Source: Arcanobacterium haemolyticum
GTDB lineage: Bacteria; Actinomycetota; Actinomycetes; Actinomycetales; Actinomycetaceae
Reading direction: 5' to 3'
DNA: 64,000 nt
Assembly: GCA_021532125.1 (NCBI GenBank)
Contig: JADYUX010000002.1
Span: forward strand, 124,001 to 188,000
The notes beneath the pieces were generated by a model, which searched no databases, was not told the origin of the DNA, and saw nothing but the letters and a program-made list of their open reading frames with translations. The stretch's first letter is position 1, and every line of letters begins with the position of its first letter. Position numbers and translations under genes: made by a program. Of this stretch, positions 10,037 through 18,666 are shown piece after piece.

Positions 10037-10277
10037 ATTCCGACAACGATTTTGCATGAAGTAAAAGTCACATTTGGGTAGGAGTGGTACTACGTGCAGA
10101 TAAAGCTCTGCATATGTAGATGCATAGGCTAAATCCGCTGGTGATGTAACTATTGCCACGATCTGAAGCGTTACGATGCTTGTCGTCGTTTATATAATCA
10201 TCTTCGGCGCCGCAAAGGCCGCCCCGGACGAGGGAGCCGTACCCGGACAGCGACAAGACGGCCACCCAGGAGCATGT

Positions 10278-10811
10278 ATGTCCGTTGAACTTGTACCGGT
10301 TACCCTTAACGATCTTGAGGCCCTCCGAGACATCTCCATCGCGACGTTCACAGAGACGTTCGGCGAAGATAACACGCCCGAAGATCTCGCAAAGTACCTC
10401 GATAAGTCGTACGCGCCAGATGTTTTGCGTGCGCAGATACTGAACCCAGAGTCGATGTTCTTTCTCGCTGAGCGAGAAGGCGAGGTTATCGGATATCTCA
10501 AACTCAACTTCGGCAAGGCACAAACGGAAGATATGGGTGCCAGTTCTCTCGAAGTTGAGCGCATCTATATCTTGTCTACGGGAAAGCGTTCCGGGACCGG
10601 CTCACTCATGATTCGGCGGGCGTTGTCGGAGGCTGAGCAGCGTGGTCTATCCCGTGTGTGGTTGGGGGTTTGGGAGCACAATCTGGCTGCCCGTGCGTTC
10701 TACGAACACTTTGGATTCGTCGTGACGGGTTCGCACGTTTTCCAGCTCGGCGATGATGCCCAAACTGACCTCATCATGGAACGGCCGCTTGTCCTACATC
10801 CTGCTGAGTAA
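10278..10811 (+). CDS. GNAT family N-acetyltransferase
   Basis: A 177-residue protein with one GNAT fold: the acetyl-CoA pyrophosphate loop is GKRSGTGS (near 102-109), preceded by the beta-strand LEVERIYIL and followed by WLGVWEHNLAARAFYEHFGF, the usual last helix and strand. The substrate cannot be told; the overall pattern is that of protein or polyamine acetyltransferases of the RimI/PaiA kind. I chose ATG 10278 because AGGAG lies five bases upstream; an open frame reaching back to 10176 has no such site. It stands alone between a tRNA and non-coding DNA. Confidence 0.85.
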   Translation: MSVELVPVTLNDLEALRDISIATFTETFGEDNTPEDLAKYLDKSYAPDVLRAQILNPESMFFLAEREGEVIGYLKLNFGKAQTEDMGASSLEVERIYILSTGKRSGTGSLMIRRALSEAEQRGLSRVWLGVWEHNLAARAFYEHFGFVVTGSHVFQLGDDAQTDLIMERPLVLHPAE

Positions 10812-11367
10812 CGGCGGGGGGCAAACAATCGCGCGTGCTTGCGACGAAGATTGGCGATGAGGATTAACGACGAAGATTAGTGGCGAGTTCTCAACGCAGC
10901 GGCGGATACCTCGAACACGTTGTTGGTGGCGACGATAACCTGCCGTGATGTCGCGGGATGCCGGGCTGGTGCAGCGGCATGAGCTGTGGAAGGGCGGCAT
11001 CAAGCTGATGGCAATTCGCGCGTCACGAAACGGGCGCGTCGAGCGGGAAACGTCCCTGTTGTCAAACCGAACTTGACTGGGAGCGATCTGGGCACACCTA
11101 TGGTGCGGAACTCATCCGCGTAGCAAGTCCGGCCCCACGCAGCAGCACGGTCCCATTGCAACTAATAACGCAGCGAGCAATGGCAGAGAACGGTGTTGGA
11201 GAGATGGTGTGCGGGAAACACACGTGAACCAAGGTACCGCGTGATTGAGGGACGGCTCAGAAATCTGGTCGGCGGCAAGCTGCGAAGCAACGAAGTAACG
11301 TGCGATTGGGGGAAGGCTTGTGGGCTGAAACGGTGCGTGATTAAGTAGGGCCGCCTGATCGAGAACG
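10812..11367 (+). other. Non-coding interval before brnQ 3' end
   Basis: No credible gene. CGACGAAGATT occurs twice (about 10842 and 10869), and GTGATT-like words recur with GGGAcGGC-like sequence at about 11240-11355, suggesting degenerate repeats. No ribosome sites or protein motifs are seen in any frame. Confidence 0.5.
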
Positions 11368-11411
11368 GGCGTGGAGACGAACCAATCCCATGGCCAGCTC
11401 GTCCCCACGCC
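11368..11411 (-). terminator. Probable terminator of brnQ
   Basis: Arms at 11368-11380 and 11399-11411 pair over 13 positions with one mismatch around an 18-base loop, about 20 bases past the brnQ stop on the minus strand. The downstream T content is poor, so efficiency is uncertain. Confidence 0.45.
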
Positions 11412-11430
11412 TGTCTGTGAGAAAGCTGCG

Positions 11431-12807
11431 TCAGCTTAGATGCGCTGTGCTCAGTTTTTTCAGGCGGCCAGCGCGCGCATCGAGAACCAGGCCGATCGCC
11501 AGCCCAAGGAGGGCGGGCACGACCCACGGCAGGTGCACGGCGCCGAGCGGCAGCGTATCGAGGATCGGTCGAAGTCCCGCAAACATGGCGAGCTCGGTGG
11601 AGTGAAGAGCCTCAAAGAGGCCGACGAAAGCTGCGATCCATGCGCTCAGACGATACGACCAGTAGAGCTTCTGCGGGAACGCGATGTTGAGAAGCGCTAC
11701 AGCGATGAGAGCAACAACCACGGGGTAGATGAGCTGATTAATTGGCGACACGATGTGGAGGATAAGTTCGAGCCCGAGGTTAGCAAGGGCAATGGAGACG
11801 AGTATATGAATGGTGACCATTGTCCGGTGTGAGACTTTGGGGAAAAGTGACTCAAAGTATTTTGATGATGCTCCCACGAGTCCGACTGCCGTCGTCAGGC
11901 ATGCAAACATGGCAATAAGACCGAAGATGAGTTGGCCTGCGCGCCCGAACAGCGACGAAGAGGCCAACGCGAGAGCTTGGGCGCCGTTCGTCGGACCTTC
12001 AGGAGCAATCCAAATGCCGACAATCGAGAGCCCGATGTAGATGATCGCGAGGGCCGCTCCTGCGATGATGCCGGCACCCGCCGTGCCGCCAAAGAGTGCT
12101 TTCCTACTCGTGAATCCGGAGCGTTTCAGAGAATCGATGATAACGATTCCGAAGACGAGTGACGCAATAGCGTCCATCGTGAAATAGCCCTGAATGAGCC
12201 CGGTTTCGAGGGGATTGGTGGCGTAATCGCCGGTCGGTGCACCTGCGGAGCCAGTGAGATGGAAAAGAGTGGTTCCGATGAGGATGAGGAGGAGCAGGAT
12301 GAGGACAGGAGAAAGCCAAATGCCGATACGCTCGAGCAATGCATTGGGATTGATTGTGAGAGCGTAGACGAGGCCGAAGAAGATCACCGTGAAGACGGGC
12401 AAACCGATTCCCAGGAGCGACGAATCCTTGCCGACTTCTGATTCTAGGAGAGGCTTAACTGCCATCTCGTAGGCAACGGTTGCCACGCGAGGAATGGCGT
12501 AGAGCATTCCCGTGGAGAGGAAGATTGCCACGGTAAAAATGAGGCCGGGAATCTTGCCAATGCGCTCTGCGAGATTGTTGGTTTCGTGGCTTGAACTTGC
12601 GACTGCCACCATGCCGAGGACCGGGAGGACTACACCGGTGATGATGAAGCCGACGGCGGCTAGCGGCAGGTTGCTGCCTGCGTTGACGCCGATCATGACG
12701 GGGAAAATCAGGTTGCCTGCGCCGAAGTACATGGCGAAGAGAGCGAGGCCCGTCACGGCTACGGTGAGGGTGCGGCTCTTAGGCTTGGTGTCGGTCTGCT
12801 GAGTCAT
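11431..12807 (-). CDS. brnQ: Branched-chain amino acid carrier protein BrnQ (LIVCS family)
   Basis: BrnQ imports leucine, isoleucine and valine with Na+ or H+. The 458-residue protein has about twelve membrane helices. The family signature is at the first helix, FAMYFGAGNLIFP near 19-31, followed by the conserved VGFIITGVVLPVLG. GYFTMDAIASLVFGIVI in the middle and the C-terminal helices also match. The N-terminus before helix 1 is Lys/Arg-rich and cytoplasmic. A TAGGAT hexamer ends nine bases before the ATG, so the leader is very short; AGGA within it may also act as a ribosome site. It faces the azlC-azlD exporter genes, so uptake and efflux of the same amino acids are encoded side by side. 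Confidence 0.95.
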   Translation of the reverse strand: MTQQTDTKPKSRTLTVAVTGLALFAMYFGAGNLIFPVMIGVNAGSNLPLAAVGFIITGVVLPVLGMVAVASSSHETNNLAERIGKIPGLIFTVAIFLSTGMLYAIPRVATVAYEMAVKPLLESEVGKDSSLLGIGLPVFTVIFFGLVYALTINPNALLERIGIWLSPVLILLLLILIGTTLFHLTGSAGAPTGDYATNPLETGLIQGYFTMDAIASLVFGIVIIDSLKRSGFTSRKALFGGTAGAGIIAGAALAIIYIGLSIVGIWIAPEGPTNGAQALALASSSLFGRAGQLIFGLIAMFACLTTAVGLVGASSKYFESLFPKVSHRTMVTIHILVSIALANLGLELILHIVSPINQLIYPVVVALIAVALLNIAFPQKLYWSYRLSAWIAAFVGLFEALHSTELAMFAGLRPILDTLPLGAVHLPWVVPALLGLAIGLVLDARAGRLKKLSTAHLS

Positions 12808-13201
12808 AGTGCCAGAATCCTATGCGACAGGGGAGCGAGTGTGCAGTGGCGTCCGCTGTGTGGCTACCATGCGACGATCACATAGTGGGATTACCCGCGA
12901 TGATTGGGCTATCGACGGCAGATTCGGATTATCAAACTGTGAGATCACGAGGCCTGTTGGAAGTCATTTCTGTTGTGAAATATGAGGCTAGACACTCTCG
13001 TGTTGTGGACGATCAATTCTGTTTCCGTGCGTAGAAGTAGGATTAATGACCGCATCGTCGCGTACGTGACACTGTTTCCGCACATGGGGCCAAAGCAGTC
13101 GAAAAACGTACCGAAATTGCCGGAATATGTGCCGAGGCACCCGGATACGCACTGCGAACACGGAACGACCACCGAAGCCGGGAAGCTAATGGAGGACGCG
13201 G
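12808..13201 (+). other. Divergent intergenic region between brnQ and azlC
   Basis: About 390 bases carrying the promoters of two opposed transport genes. No open frame has a ribosome site and no convincing operator is seen. GGAGG at 13191-13195 is the azlC ribosome site. An Lrp-type regulator would be expected for such transporters, but no Lrp gene or clear site is visible. Confidence 0.5.
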
Positions 13202-13987
13202 ATGGTAACGACAGGTGAGACACGTCGCCGAGATGTTCGGTCGGCCCTGCGCGCAGCTTTGCCCGCCGGTCTTGCTCTTGTACCGCTAGGTCTTGCACTT
13301 GGTGTCCTCGTCGTTCAGAAAGGGTTTGCGTGGTGGTGGGCCCCGATATTGGCGGCATTCATTTACGCGGGGTCGCTCGAATTTCTCATGGTTGGGATGC
13401 TGGCGGCCATTGCTCCGCTGACTCAGATTGCCATGACGTCACTTCTTGTGAATTTTCGTCATGCGTTCTACGCCCTCTCGTTCCCACTCCATCGAGTGAC
13501 GTCAGTGCCCGGAAAGGCGTATTCAACATTCACGCTTTCAGATGAAGCTTATGCGGTCACCTCGTCGGCTGAGGCGGAGGGGTGGTCTGGCGCAAAAATT
13601 GTGTGGACGCAGTTCTTCCTGCGGGCCTTCTGGATTAGTTCTGTAGCAGTGGGGGCGGGGCTAGGGAGCCTTATACCTCCGGGAGTGCAAGGACTTGATT
13701 TTGCGGTGACGGCGCTCTTCGTCGTCCTTGCTATGGAGGCTTATCGTGTTCGCCCGTCAGTTCCGATAACGATTCTGGCGTTCGTGTGTTCGATGGTGGG
13801 TTCACTATGGCCAGGCCAGATGCTTGTTATCTCGATGGGCTTGTTCACGGCGCCTCTCGTCTCGGCTTATGTTGTACGTCGTCGCCGTGGTTCGTCGTTC
13901 CTTACGGTTGGTTTGTCTCGCGGGAGAGGTGTGGACGGCGGATCTACGCGTACGTGTGAATCTGAGCGTGGTGAGGACAATGCCTAG
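13202..13987 (+). CDS. azlC: AzlC family branched-chain amino acid exporter, large subunit
   Basis: AzlC/BrnF is the large subunit of a two-component exporter of branched-chain amino acids and related analogues. The 261-residue protein has six to eight membrane helices and the family features FIYAGSLEFLMVGML and LLVNFRHAFYALSFPLH near 75-95, followed by FTLSDEAYA. The C-terminal tail after about 225 is basic and polar. GGAGG lies six bases before ATG 13202. The stop overlaps the azlD start by eight bases, so the two subunits are co-translated. Confidence 0.93.
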   Translation: MVTTGETRRRDVRSALRAALPAGLALVPLGLALGVLVVQKGFAWWWAPILAAFIYAGSLEFLMVGMLAAIAPLTQIAMTSLLVNFRHAFYALSFPLHRVTSVPGKAYSTFTLSDEAYAVTSSAEAEGWSGAKIVWTQFFLRAFWISSVAVGAGLGSLIPPGVQGLDFAVTALFVVLAMEAYRVRPSVPITILAFVCSMVGSLWPGQMLVISMGLFTAPLVSAYVVRRRRGSSFLTVGLSRGRGVDGGSTRTCESERGEDNA

Positions 13988-14306
13988 CACTGGTTATCTT
14001 GTTGCAGGAATTGGCATCGCGATGGTGGTTACGTGGGCTTTGCGTGCCGTCCCGTTCGCATTGCTCTCCCCACTGCGAGACAACAAACTCGTCGGATATC
14101 TCGGCGAACGCATGCCTCTAGGCATCATGGTGATCCTGACGGTGTATACCCTCCATGGGATCGACCTGGTGAGCTGGAGGGAGAGCGTACCGGCGGCAGC
14201 GGCGTTGCTTGTGACGATAGGCCTTCAATTCTGGCGACGAAATCTTATTCTGAGTGTTTTTGCGGGAACTCTGGTGAATGTCGTTCTCGTTTCTGCACTC
14301 TCATAA
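13980..14306 (+). CDS. azlD: AzlD family branched-chain amino acid exporter, small subunit
   Basis: This is the small membrane subunit that works with AzlC. The 108-residue protein has four predicted helices; TWALRAVPFALLSPLRDNKLVGYLGERMPLG contains the family pattern of an Arg-Pro pair in helix 1 and a conserved leucine/proline loop. ATG 13980 lies inside the end of azlC and is preceded by GTGAGGAC. An open frame extends far upstream but only as an overlap with azlC. Confidence 0.92.
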   Translation: MPSTGYLVAGIGIAMVVTWALRAVPFALLSPLRDNKLVGYLGERMPLGIMVILTVYTLHGIDLVSWRESVPAAAALLVTIGLQFWRRNLILSVFAGTLVNVVLVSALS

Positions 14307-14934
14307 CGTTGCTGCGCTTAGGCGGATTGAAGCCAGGTGAGAACTGCGCGTAGGCGTCTGATTTCTTCGCCCGGAGGCAGGTCGAGTTTTATCACGATGT
14401 GGGTGCCGTGTTCGACACATCTGTTTTCACCAGAACATGTTTGTCCCGATCTCAGTATCGGAAACGCTTGTCATTGTGGATGCGAGCATGTCGAGCTCGG
14501 TGAGGTCTGCAAGGAGTAAATCTCCTGAGAACAGCCGGGAATTATAGAAATACGCTGGAACCGCGTCACTAGACCTTTCGGACGTGGGTAGCGCAAAATA
14601 AGCTGAAACCGCCGGGTGAGTATCGTGTCTCGGTTGGCGCCTGTTGTGACGTACGAGCGAGTGCTGTAACTGCGGGTGAGGGTGCTTATGTTCAGGTTGG
14701 TGTGCGTGGCGTGGGGCGAAGCGGCACAAGGAACACGTGCAAGCGTTGATTAGTTCCATCAACTGCCAGACCTACCGGCTCTACATGCAGGCGAACGCTG
14801 TAAGTGCAGGGTGAGGATCGTCGTTCGCGGTTGTCACAGTTTGGGGCTGTTGTGGCGTACGAGCGAGTGTCGTAACTGCGAGTGAAGAGTGTCACCCGCA
14901 GGCTTTGGCGAGTTTGAGTCGCGTATCGCCATAA
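14307..14934 (+). other. Non-coding interval with dispersed repeat copies
   Basis: No gene is supported in the about 630 bases after azlD. The second half consists of copies of a repeat also found at 17.8 kb (listed separately). The first half, 14307-14600, has no recognisable element. Confidence 0.55.
14609..14890 (+). repeat. Dispersed repeat, two copies left of the nirK operon
   Basis: Copy one (about 14609-14711) and copy two (14800-14890) each match the element at 17787-17903. 14641-14711 differs from 17834-17904 at about eight of 71 bases, and 14800-14880 differs from 17787-17867 at about eight of 81. All copies have the same orientation and contain TGTAACTGC(G/A)GGTGAGG-like words. 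They lie between genes and code for nothing recognisable. Confidence 0.8.
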
Positions 14935-14955
14935 GCCAGTGCTTGATTCACTGGC
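14935..14955 (-). terminator. Candidate terminator of the nirK operon
   Basis: GCCAGTG (14935-14941) pairs perfectly with 14949-14955 around a seven-base loop, about 40 bases past the nirK stop on the minus strand. The following sequence TTATGG is only weakly U-rich. Confidence 0.45.
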
Positions 14956-14993
14956 CCTAGGCGCCATTGGTTGTGAAACTTCCTCTTTCCCGA

Positions 14994-16367
14994 TTAGTCA
15001 GAAACCTGGAATATCCCGTGTGCTCCTTTCTCTGCGAGGCTCATTTTGTGATTGACGAATGGATAGGCACCGGCTTCTTCCGGCACAAATTCGATGAATC
15101 CTCCCTGTGCCGCACTGAGTGACAACGCCTGGGCCCCTGTGTTTCCTTGAGTGAGGCCGTCCGTAGACTGTCCGTGATAGACCGAATAGTGGCCCTCGCT
15201 CCACACTGTGTCGAATTGTTCGCCAACGACGTGGAATGATTCGTCAAGATTGGGGCCAATGTTCAGGAGCCACACACGCACGCGCTCGCCGACTTTCACC
15301 TCAAGAGGATAGGCATCGTACTGGAACGGGAAGCCGTTAAAGGCCATGAGGTCGGGGGTTAAGCTGCCAAGCTTAGTTGCGGCGTCGGCGCCGAGATAGA
15401 GTTCAGACTGCATAAGTACATATGAGCGATCAACGTTTTCTATGCTGTCGGGTTCAATGACAACCGCGCCAAACATTCCGTTCGCAATATGAAGCGACAT
15501 CGGCATTGTGGAGCAGTGATACATCCAGATGCCTGAACGGGTGGCTGTGAATTCATATACGAGAGACTCACCTGGGTTGATTGTTCGCATCGGCCCGTCA
15601 GGGGCGAGTTCGCCGGCATGAAAATCTATCGAATGTCCCATTGAACCTTCGTTTTTTAATGTGATGATAAAACGATCACCAACGCGGCCATGCAATGTTG
15701 GGCCAGGGGAAGAACCGTTATACGTCCAGAGTGTTCGAGTAACGCCACCTAAGTCTTGTTCGGTTTCAGAAACAGTGAAGGTATATTCGTGGATCGACGA
15801 ATCCTCGAGGTGAGGGAGTTCGGCAGGATAGGGCTCACTGTTCGCCGCTTGAGCAATGAGCTGATCCATTGTGGGAGAGATAGATTCTTCTCCGTGGCGA
15901 TCGTGTCCAGCGGGATACGACGAATCAGCGTTCGTCGTTGAATCGGAGGTTCCGGGTGTCGTCGTCACGTTCAATTCCATACCCATCTGACGATGACCCG
16001 GAAGCGAACACCATCCCTTCATCGAGCTTTTTATAGTGCCGACAGTGATCGTCTCAGATTCACCAGGCGCGAGCGCGGATGTTGCCGTCGCATTCTCAAA
16101 GACGAGATCGTGGGTTTGGGATCCGGTGTTGGTAAATGTAACTTCGAGGCTTGCTCCGGTGGGAACGGTAATCGTCGTCGGACTAAATGACATTCCTTCG
16201 ACACGAATGTCTGCGTGTATGGTCTGTGACGACGAGCCCATAGGGGAAAGAGCTCTGTCGTCTGCTTGGGAGGTGAGGGCTGGCTTTGCGATAAGTAGCG
16301 CCAATGCAATGACGATAACTGTTGCAACAGCGGTAACGATTCCCCGGATAGGTGAGTGGTCAGTCAT
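14994..16367 (-). CDS. nirK: Copper-containing nitrite reductase (AniA type) with extra N-terminal cupredoxin
   Basis: NirK reduces nitrite to nitric oxide outside the membrane. The 457-residue protein begins with a membrane anchor (about 8-27), then an extra cupredoxin with a full type 1 copper set (His86, Cys120, His125 and Met128 or Met130), a polar linker, then the two-domain NirK core. Core ligands are all present: type 1 His245, Cys285, His293, Met298; type 2 His250, His284, His440; and the catalytic pair Asp248 and His379 (FHVVGEQFD). The Cys-to-His spacing follows Neisseria AniA. The extra cupredoxin probably passes electrons to the core. I chose ATG at 16367 because it overlaps the upstream gene's stop (ATGACTGA); a longer frame to 16424 is unlikely. 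Confidence 0.9.
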   Translation of the reverse strand: MTDHSPIRGIVTAVATVIVIALALLIAKPALTSQADDRALSPMGSSSQTIHADIRVEGMSFSPTTITVPTGASLEVTFTNTGSQTHDLVFENATATSALAPGESETITVGTIKSSMKGWCSLPGHRQMGMELNVTTTPGTSDSTTNADSSYPAGHDRHGEESISPTMDQLIAQAANSEPYPAELPHLEDSSIHEYTFTVSETEQDLGGVTRTLWTYNGSSPGPTLHGRVGDRFIITLKNEGSMGHSIDFHAGELAPDGPMRTINPGESLVYEFTATRSGIWMYHCSTMPMSLHIANGMFGAVVIEPDSIENVDRSYVLMQSELYLGADAATKLGSLTPDLMAFNGFPFQYDAYPLEVKVGERVRVWLLNIGPNLDESFHVVGEQFDTVWSEGHYSVYHGQSTDGLTQGNTGAQALSLSAAQGGFIEFVPEEAGAYPFVNHKMSLAEKGAHGIFQVSD

Positions 16368-17685
16368 GATGTCCTTCCGTGGTTTTGCGTGAAGCACGTA
16401 CTTGACGAATGCCAGCACTAGCAAAGAGGACGATATCGGCTCCGTATGTGAGGGCGACGATGGCCCACCAGATTTTCATGCCCGTTACGAGGGCACAAAG
16501 GAGTGAAAGGTTACGCAATGTGAGGCGATAACCCGCAGCTGTATTGAGTACCGCGATCCCGACCTTAAGCGGTCCCGGACCACGCCCAATCACTACGGGC
16601 ATGAGGTGGCTCAGAGAAGCGACGAAAATTTGGGCAACGCCACCGACACCCAGGACGGCAAGTGCCTGAGTGTGGATTGTTCGCACGCTAGCTGGGGATG
16701 GCATCGACGCCAGTTCCAGGGCGAGAGCAATAATCCCGACGAAAGCCCACATACATCCGGATAAGAGTGCCCACGAAGCGTATCCGGATGGCATTCGACG
16801 AAAAATGGCCGTACTGAATGGTCCGCCTATTGAGACTGCGAGCAATATAGCGTAGACGCCAAGGGCGATTCCCGATGCAAGCATCCATCCAAATAATGCA
16901 CAAACGAGTGAGATGCTCAAAGCTAAAACTAGGAAGGGGAGTGTCCGAATTGCGTGAGGAACGGCAGCGTCTGACATGCGTGAGTGGAGAATCGTCGGCC
17001 CCAAAGTAATGACCGTTCCTGCGATGCTTAAGCCAATCCAACCGCCGACATTTGCCAGGGCATGTGCCAAGGTTAGACCGTCACGCCACGGTATGAATGC
17101 TTCAATTCCGAGCATGCTCGATGCGATACACGCAGCAAGGGCGCAGCCGACAACGAGGAAAAATGAGGCGGCGATATAAAAGCGAATAACCACAGCGAAC
17201 CGAGATGCGAGTGTTGAACGAGCTGCGAAAATCAGTGCTGCACCATGCCATGAGATGATCGTGGCAATTCCCAGACTTCCGATAAGAACGCCAGGAAGCT
17301 TCTGCGCCCACATCGATCCGATGAGGACAACGAACAGCGCGTTGAATACGACGATGCGAATGATTTGGTCGTGGCCTGCGCGTTTGTCATCGGGAGGTAG
17401 ATGGAGAAGTGACCGAGCGAAGAACCATGACCATTGAAGGATGGCATTTGTCAGAACGCCGAGTGTTAGAAGATGGATCGCAGTCCACCACGGCTGAGGG
17501 ATGAAGCGGGTGCCAGCTAGGACACAAAGAAAAGCTGCAAGCGACAGGATCATCCACATCGTTGTTGCACGGTCCGTGCGCGGAATGCGGGGCCGAGTGG
17601 GTTTGTCGCGTTGTGAAAGCAGGACATGCGTCGTGAGGTGTGGAGAGTGCACATCTTGTTGAGGGGTGTGCTGTGAACTGGGCAT
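16360..17685 (-). CDS. Polytopic membrane protein coupled to NirK
   Basis: A 441-residue protein with about 11-12 predicted membrane helices after a polar Arg/Pro-rich N-terminus of some 40 residues. Several helices carry histidines (IHLLTLGVLTN, ISWHGAAL, LAHALANVGGW, LSHLMPVV), which hints at haem or metal binding as in NnrS or haem-copper oxidase-like proteins. From family knowledge, some actinobacterial multicopper oxidase/NirK proteins carry a similar membrane region fused at the N-terminus; here it is a separate gene whose stop overlaps the nirK start by eight bases. I infer that it delivers electrons or anchors NirK at the membrane. The start is uncertain: ATG 17685 has no clear ribosome site and an internal ATG before helix 1 is possible. 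Confidence 0.7.
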   Translation of the reverse strand: MPSSQHTPQQDVHSPHLTTHVLLSQRDKPTRPRIPRTDRATTMWMILSLAAFLCVLAGTRFIPQPWWTAIHLLTLGVLTNAILQWSWFFARSLLHLPPDDKRAGHDQIIRIVVFNALFVVLIGSMWAQKLPGVLIGSLGIATIISWHGAALIFAARSTLASRFAVVIRFYIAASFFLVVGCALAACIASSMLGIEAFIPWRDGLTLAHALANVGGWIGLSIAGTVITLGPTILHSRMSDAAVPHAIRTLPFLVLALSISLVCALFGWMLASGIALGVYAILLAVSIGGPFSTAIFRRMPSGYASWALLSGCMWAFVGIIALALELASMPSPASVRTIHTQALAVLGVGGVAQIFVASLSHLMPVVIGRGPGPLKVGIAVLNTAAGYRLTLRNLSLLCALVTGMKIWWAIVALTYGADIVLFASAGIRQVRASRKTTEGHHD

Positions 17686-17704
17686 ACATCAAGGAGAGCG
17701 CATG

Positions 17705-17726
17705 CGCCATTGAAAAGTCAATGGCG
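17705..17726. promoter_or_regulatory. Perfect 9-4-9 inverted repeat upstream of the nirK operon
   Basis: CGCCATTGA (17705-17713) and TCAATGGCG (17718-17726) are perfect complements around AAAG, 20-41 bases before the first ATG of the membrane-protein/nirK operon. Position and symmetry suit an operator for a dimeric regulator; as RNA it would form a hairpin in the leader. It resembles an FNR-type TTGA/TCAA site but the spacing is four rather than six bases. Confidence 0.45.
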
Positions 17727-17786
17727 GGGCAACGTATGTGGTCATGCGTGATAGGACAGGTGCGAATCGGGCTGTGGTGACGTGAT

Positions 17787-17903
17787 GTAACTGCAGGGTG
17801 AGGATCGTTGTTCGCGGTTGTCGCAGTTTGGGGCTGTTGTGACGTACGAATGAGTGCTGTAACTGCGGGTGAGGGTGCTCAGGCGCAGGTTGGTGTGCGT
17901 AAC
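17787..17903 (+). repeat. Dispersed repeat copy right of the nirK operon
   Basis: This is the most complete copy of the element also present twice at 14609-14890, in the same orientation and about 88-90% identical. It lies between the nirK operon promoter region and the rpsT terminator, so the nirK operon is bracketed by direct repeats about three kilobases apart. Confidence 0.8.
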
Positions 17904-17959
17904 GGGACAACACGGGAAACGTGAAGCATCGATCTGACACACAGATTGCGGCCTGACCC

Positions 17960-18060
17960 TCACCACAAAGCGTTTGGCCCACTGCGCAAAGCATCGGGCC
18001 CACTGCGCAAAGCATCGGACCCACGGCACAAAGCATCGGACCCACGGCACAAAACACCAG
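17960..18060 (+). repeat. 21-bp tandem repeat, about five units
   Basis: Units starting at 17960, 17981, 18002, 18023 and 18044 share the pattern AC(T/G)GC(G/A)CAAAGCATCGG(G/A)CCC. The three central units are nearly identical and the outer ones are degenerate. The array lies next to the rpsT terminator. Read on the minus strand it would give a repeating seven-residue peptide, but there is no supporting ribosome site. Confidence 0.85.
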
Positions 18061-18069
18061 AGCATAGCA

Positions 18070-18103
18070 AAGGCCGGCACCTCCCAACGGAAGCGCCGGC
18101 CTT
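18070..18103 (-). terminator. Rho-independent terminator of rpsT
   Basis: A nine-bp GC-rich stem (18070-18078 with 18095-18103), extended inward by six further pairs including wobbles to a GTTG loop, lies about 20 bases past the rpsT stop. On the minus strand TTTG follows. Confidence 0.85.
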
Positions 18104-18123
18104 GTAGCTTATGTGTGCCTTAC

Positions 18124-18390
18124 TCAGGCGGACATCTTAGCAACCTGGCTTGCAAGCTTAGACTTGCGGTTAGCAGCCTGGTTCTTGTGGATGACACCCT
18201 TGGAGACAGCCACGTCGAGCTTGCGGGTTGCCACGCGGAGGTTCGACTCTGCGGCCTCTACGTCACCAGCCACGATCGCTTCGCGCGTCTTACGCACGAA
18301 GGTCTTGAGCTCGGACTTGACAGCCTGGTTGCGAAGACGACGCTTCTCGTTGGTGAGAATGCGCTTCTTCTGCGACTTGATGTTTGCCAC
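18124..18390 (-). CDS. rpsT: 30S ribosomal protein S20
   Basis: S20 binds 16S rRNA early in small-subunit assembly. The 88-residue, Lys/Arg/Ala-rich protein begins [11 protein letters not shown] and has the family pattern [21 protein letters not shown] and the C-terminal [17 protein letters not shown]. The start is GTG at 18390 with GAAAGAG upstream. It is monocistronic, with its own terminator. Its position near lepA, divergently oriented at a distance, is common in actinobacteria. Confidence 0.98.
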   Translation of the reverse strand: MANIKSQKKRILTNEKRRLRNQAVKSELKTFVRKTREAIVAGDVEAAESNLRVATRKLDVAVSKGVIHKNQAANRKSKLASQVAKMSA

Positions 18391-18666
18391 TTGCTACTCT
18401 TTCAACTCAATCGCCTTGCGGCGAAGAATGTACACGGTCGGTGAGGGATATGCCGTCGGCGGGACTGGGACAGTGGGGTGTCCGTGGAGTGCCTCGGGCT
18501 GGACCTACCACCCGACCAGGTGTGAAGTCCAAGGAAAAAGTCTAGCAGAATACGCGGCGATACGCGCCTGCTTGACCCTCAAGTTATGTGAAGCGTGCTT
18601 CATTCTCGACGGCGACGAGGGGTCGGAACTCCAGCTTGGAGAGGAATAGAGAACTCCAGCTTGCAC

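Noticed and set aside
12982-13218. Small + strand frame of 78 codons before azlC
   Set aside because: No ribosome site or motif, and it overlaps the azlC ribosome site and start in another frame.
17705-17726. FNR/CRP-type binding site
   Set aside because: The TTGA and TCAA halves are separated by four bases, whereas FNR-type sites need six; kept only as an unassigned palindrome.
9232-18060. Possible CRISPR arrays in the repeat regions at 9.3 and 18.0 kb
   Set aside because: Units are degenerate with irregular distances (9.3 kb) or contiguous without spacers (18.0 kb), and no cas genes are present.
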